In this document: one piece after another, positions 5,043 through 6,946 of the stretch
Layout: each line of letters opens with the position of its first letter
Position numbering within the stretch: position 1 is the stretch's first letter
DNA from: an uncultured Bacteroidota bacterium
GTDB lineage: Bacteria; Bacteroidota; Bacteroidia; Chitinophagales; Chitinophagaceae
NCBI GenBank assembly: GCA_946479055.1
Contig: CAMLEX010000266.1
Location: forward strand, 1-6,946
Length of the DNA: 6,946 bases
Reading direction: 5' to 3'
Program-made: the position numbers and the translations under genes
Notes under the pieces: model-generated
Database searches by the model: none
The model's input: the letters and a program-made list of their open reading frames with translations, nothing else
What the model was told of the DNA's origin: nothing

Positions 5043-6304
5043 ATGTATTTCATTATTTTTTCTGTAGCGCCTTTATTTGAGTACACATAACCCTTTGATT
5101 TCTCACTACTTTTTATATATGCTGAATCGTCCCGAATCAATTTTTGAATTTCGGAAATGCAGTCTTCAGCATTATTTATACTGACAGCTCCTCCATTATT
5201 GACAAGATCAATAGCTTCATTGAACTTATGGTATGCTGGTCCGAATAAAATGGGTTTTCCATAGACAGCAGCTTCCAGCGTATTATGTATTCCTTTCCCA
5301 AAACCGCCACCGATATAAGTAATGGTGGCATACTTATACAACCGGGACAACATGCCAATATTATCAATAATGAGAATGTTGCTGGTTGCCTGTTGTTCGT
5401 CTATTGCCAATTGCCGGTTGCTATTTGTCAGTTCTGAAAATAAAATTGAATCAGGAAATAGCTTTTGAACGTGTGCAATATGTTCTTTATTTATTTCATG
5501 CGGTGCAACAATAAACTTTAGTGAAGGATCATTAATAGTCTTCAATGTTTTTTGCAATACTTCTTCATCTTCAGGCCAGGTGCTGCCGGCTACGATGGTT
5601 TTGCTGTTGCCAACAAATTTTTCAATAGCTGGTATTGCGGTGAAGCTTTTCGCAATTTCAATCACCCTGTCGAAACGGGTATCACCACAAACGCTGCTCT
5701 TATCTGTAAAACCTATATTGTCCAGCAGGCTTTTTGATATTTCATTTTGAACAAATAAATGATCAAAGAAAGAAAGCATTTTTCGTTGCAAACCTCCATA
5801 CCATTTAAAGAATATTGAATTTTTCCGGAACAAAGCCGATATTAATAAAAGAGGAACCTTGTTTTGTTTTATACTTTTTAGGTAATAATACCAAAACTCA
5901 TACTTTACAAATATTACCAATGATGGATTTATTATTTTCAAAAAACGTTTTGCATTCTTCGGGCCATCCATCGGAAGGTAAAAAACCCAATCAGCCCCCT
6001 GATAATTTTTCCTGATCTCATAACCTGATGGGGAAAAAAAAGTCAGTAATATCTTGAGCTCAAAGCCTTGTGCCCTGAGCCTTTCAATGACAGGTCTTCC
6101 CTGTTCAAATTCTCCCAAAGAAGCACAATGGACCCAAATAATCCTTAAATCTTCCGACTTCTGACTTCCGATTTTGGACTCTAATGCTTGCCATATGCCG
6201 TCCCGGCCCTGTACCCACTTTTTTGCCTTAGCATTAAAAAGTGCCGCTATACGTATACTTGCTTTGAATAGTATAAGAAAAATATTATATAAAAACAGTC
6301 CCAA
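5015..6304 (-). CDS. waaA: 3-deoxy-D-manno-octulosonic acid (Kdo) transferase
   Basis: A GT30-family, GT-B-fold enzyme that transfers Kdo from CMP-Kdo to the lipid A precursor at the cytoplasmic face of the inner membrane. From a TTG at 6304 it has 429 residues. Residues about 2-20 (GLFLYNIFLILF) are the membrane anchor. Family motifs in order are HCASLGEFEQGRP with the catalytic Glu of SLGE at about 65, FVKYEFWYYY, CGDTRFDRV, GSTWPEDEE, APHEI, DNIGMLSRLYKYA, and GGGFGKGIHNTLEAAVYGKP, which is the CMP-Kdo-binding region. The frame stays open to a TTG at 6352, but a -7 box at 6338-6345 lies inside that extension, so the later TTG is preferred. Two variable loops are made of intergenic-type heptad repeats (6154-6174 and 5401-5428). 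It is convergent with and overlaps the 4365 gene. Confidence 0.94.
   Translation of the reverse strand: MGLFLYNIFLILFKASIRIAALFNAKAKKWVQGRDGIWQALESKIGSQKSEDLRIIWVHCASLGEFEQGRPVIERLRAQGFELKILLTFFSPSGYEIRKNYQGADWVFYLPMDGPKNAKRFLKIINPSLVIFVKYEFWYYYLKSIKQNKVPLLLISALFRKNSIFFKWYGGLQRKMLSFFDHLFVQNEISKSLLDNIGFTDKSSVCGDTRFDRVIEIAKSFTAIPAIEKFVGNSKTIVAGSTWPEDEEVLQKTLKTINDPSLKFIVAPHEINKEHIAHVQKLFPDSILFSELTNSNRQLAIDEQQATSNILIIDNIGMLSRLYKYATITYIGGGFGKGIHNTLEAAVYGKPILFGPAYHKFNEAIDLVNNGGAVSINNAEDCISEIQKLIRDDSAYIKSSEKSKGYVYSNKGATEKIMKYIQEKRLLTN
5401..5428 (-). repeat. Heptanucleotide repeat block inside waaA, word RCAAYNN
   Basis: On the coding strand of waaA this reads ACAAATA, GCAACCG, GCAATTG, GCAATAG in exact 7-base register. 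GCAATTG and GCAATAG are the same heptads found at 462-475, and ACAAATAGCAA is identical to the block at 823-813. It encodes TNSNRQLAID, part of a stretch between FSEL and the conserved LIIDNIGML motif. Position 461-480 and the minus strand of 5422-5403 agree at 17 of 20 bases. Confidence 0.6.
6154..6174 (-). repeat. Heptanucleotide repeat block inside waaA, word ARGTCRG
   Basis: On the coding strand this reads AAATCGG, AAGTCAG, AAGTCGG: three heptads, 21 bases, seven codons, frame preserved. It encodes the core of SKIGSQKSED in the loop between the N-terminal helix region and the strand leading to HCASLGE. It matches the intergenic block at 3475-3495 at 19 of 21 positions, 2.7 kb away. Confidence 0.65.
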
Positions 6305-6337
6305 AACATTGATTTTAAACCGGTACCTACCGGGAAG

Positions 6338-6345
6338 CAAAAGTA
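6338..6345 (-). promoter_or_regulatory. Putative waaA promoter, Bacteroidota -7 box
   Basis: The minus strand reads TACTTTTG, an exact match to TAnnTTTG, ending 33 bases before the TTG at 6304. The predicted transcript start near 6331 leaves a leader of about 27 bases and lies downstream of the alternative TTG at 6352, which it therefore argues against. No -33 element was recognised. Confidence 0.45.
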
Positions 6346-6352
6346 AAGTCAA

Positions 6353-6369
6353 ACGGGGAAACTACCCGT
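6353..6369. promoter_or_regulatory. Small palindrome between two divergent -7 boxes
   Basis: ACGGG (6353-6357) and CCCGT (6365-6369) form a 5-base inverted repeat around a 7-base spacer, located between the waaA -7 box and the -7 box facing degT. A second palindrome, CCGGTA-CC-TACCGG, lies at 6320-6333 around the predicted waaA transcript start. Either could be an operator, but arms this short also arise by chance. Confidence 0.25.
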
Positions 6370-6376
6370 ATTTTAC

Positions 6377-6384
6377 TATTTTTG
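6377..6384 (+). promoter_or_regulatory. Putative promoter for the DegT-family gene, -7 box
   Basis: TATTTTTG matches TAnnTTTG exactly. The transcript would start near 6391 and have a leader of about 97 bases before the ATG at 6488. No -33 TTG is present at the usual distance. Confidence 0.4.
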
Positions 6385-6400
6385 CGCGGCCTGAAGGAAA

Positions 6401-6427
6401 TCAGGTTCAAAAGTCAAAAATCAGGTA
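6401..6427 (+). repeat. Short heptad-spaced repeat in the degT leader, word TCAAANN
   Basis: TCAAAAG (6407-6413), TCAAAAA (6414-6420) and TCAGGTA (6421-6427) follow in 7-base steps, preceded by TCAGGT at 6401. It is short and A-rich, so weaker than the other blocks, but it shares their period and intergenic position. Confidence 0.35.
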
Positions 6428-6487
6428 CACTTATTGGCTGACTTTTATGCTTATTCAAGAAATAAATACTATAAAATTCTTTCTTTG

Positions 6488-6946
6488 ATGCGTCCAATCC
6501 AGATGGTCGATACTAAAACCCAGTATCAAAAAATAAAGTCAGAAGTAGATGATGCGGTAATACAGGTAATGGAAAGTTCCGCTTTTATTAATGGGAAAGC
6601 GGTACAGGATTTTAGTGCGAATCTGTCAGCGTACCTTGGCGTGAAGCATACAATACCCTGTGCCAACGGAACAGATGCTTTGCAAATCGCTATGATGGCT
6701 TTAGAGCTGCAACCCGGCGATGAAGTCATTACTCCCTCTTTTACTTATATCGCTACCACTGAAGTTATAGCACTTCTCAGGTTAACACCCGTATTTGTAG
6801 AAGTGGATCCAAATACATTTTGTATGGATCCAGAAGCATTGCAAAAAGCGATTACGCCAAAAACAAAAGCAATTATTCCTGTTCATTTATACGGCCAGGC
6901 TGCATCAATGGAAGAGATCATGGCTATTGCAAAAAAACATAATTTG
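6488..6946 (+). CDS. DegT/DnrJ/EryC1/StrS-family sugar aminotransferase, N-terminal part
   Basis: The first 153 codons of a PLP-dependent aminotransferase that runs off the right edge. Family role: transfer of an amino group, usually from glutamate, to a keto-sugar nucleotide, making amino sugars for O-antigen, capsule or glycoprotein glycans. Visible motifs are MVDTKTQYQKIKSEVDDAV at the start, PCANGTDAL at 57-65 (PLP phosphate binding), TPSFTYIAT at 82-90, VEVDPNTFCMDPEAL at 104-118, and IIPVHLYGQ at 129-137. These most resemble the WbpE/WlbC branch (UDP-3-keto-GlcNAcA aminotransferases), but substrate cannot be fixed from the N-terminus. The PLP-binding lysine, expected near residue 180-190, lies outside the window. 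The ATG at 6488 fits the family start. Its position next to waaA suits an envelope-polysaccharide region. Confidence 0.93.
   Translation, partial: MRPIQMVDTKTQYQKIKSEVDDAVIQVMESSAFINGKAVQDFSANLSAYLGVKHTIPCANGTDALQIAMMALELQPGDEVITPSFTYIATTEVIALLRLTPVFVEVDPNTFCMDPEALQKAITPKTKAIIPVHLYGQAASMEEIMAIAKKHNL

Noticed and set aside
6247..6309. Out-of-frame ATG at 6309 as a waaA start with a frameshift
   Set aside because: That frame stops after about 20 codons, while the in-frame TTG at 6304 gives the expected anchor without any frameshift.
6305..6352. Upstream TTG start for waaA, 445 residues
   Set aside because: The added residues precede the usual membrane anchor and the segment contains an exact -7 promoter box, so it is more likely non-coding.
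6535..6550. AAGTCAGAAGT inside the aminotransferase gene as another copy of the ARGTCRG repeat
   Set aside because: Only one full unit and part of a second, and the encoded KSEVDDAV is normal for DegT-family proteins.

Overview
The window looks like chromosomal DNA from a member of the Bacteroidota, most likely a Chitinophagales/Sphingobacteriia-type genome. The support is indirect. Genes lack Shine-Dalgarno sequences, and several upstream regions carry the Bacteroidota -7 box TAnnTTTG. The cytochrome c maturation genes, the thymidine kinase, the Kdo transferase and a 225-residue hypothetical protein all have Bacteroidota-style sequences. The base composition is AT-leaning and the intergenic gaps are short. 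No tRNA, rRNA, CRISPR array or transposase gene was seen, and no gene-free stretch exceeds 300 bases (the longest is 288, at 1538-1825).

Layout. 1-2440 is read on the minus strand. It holds, in transcription order, ccmB (haem exporter membrane subunit), ccmC (haem handling), a small ccmD-family gene, and the start of a glutamate dehydrogenase that runs off the left edge. 2563-3471 (+) is a lipoprotein of unknown function divergent from ccmB. 3616-4185 (-) is thymidine kinase, tail-to-tail with the lipoprotein across a large hairpin. 4365-5042 (+) is a hypothetical protein whose end overlaps by 28 bases the end of waaA (5015-6304, -), the Kdo transferase of lipid A-core synthesis. 6488-6946 (+) is the first 153 codons of a DegT-family sugar aminotransferase, divergent from waaA. 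The waaA/degT pair points to envelope polysaccharide synthesis; the ccm genes point to c-type cytochromes and respiration.

The most unusual signal is not a gene. Most of the intergenic gaps carry short degenerate repeats with an exact 7-base period, but each built on a different word: RCAATNN at 462-549, GTGANNN at 1720-1796, ARGTCRG at 3475-3495, TTGNNNA at 3506-3594 and TCAAANN at 6401-6427. Several form inverted pairs in which the invariant positions pair and the variable ones do not. Two of the same words also occur as in-frame 21- to 28-base blocks inside waaA. This looks like a dispersed heptanucleotide repeat family that acts at gene ends and has entered one coding sequence. Other points of note are a ccmB gene with no conventional start codon for its conserved N-terminus, and a CcmC protein lacking the usual tryptophan-rich haem-binding motif.
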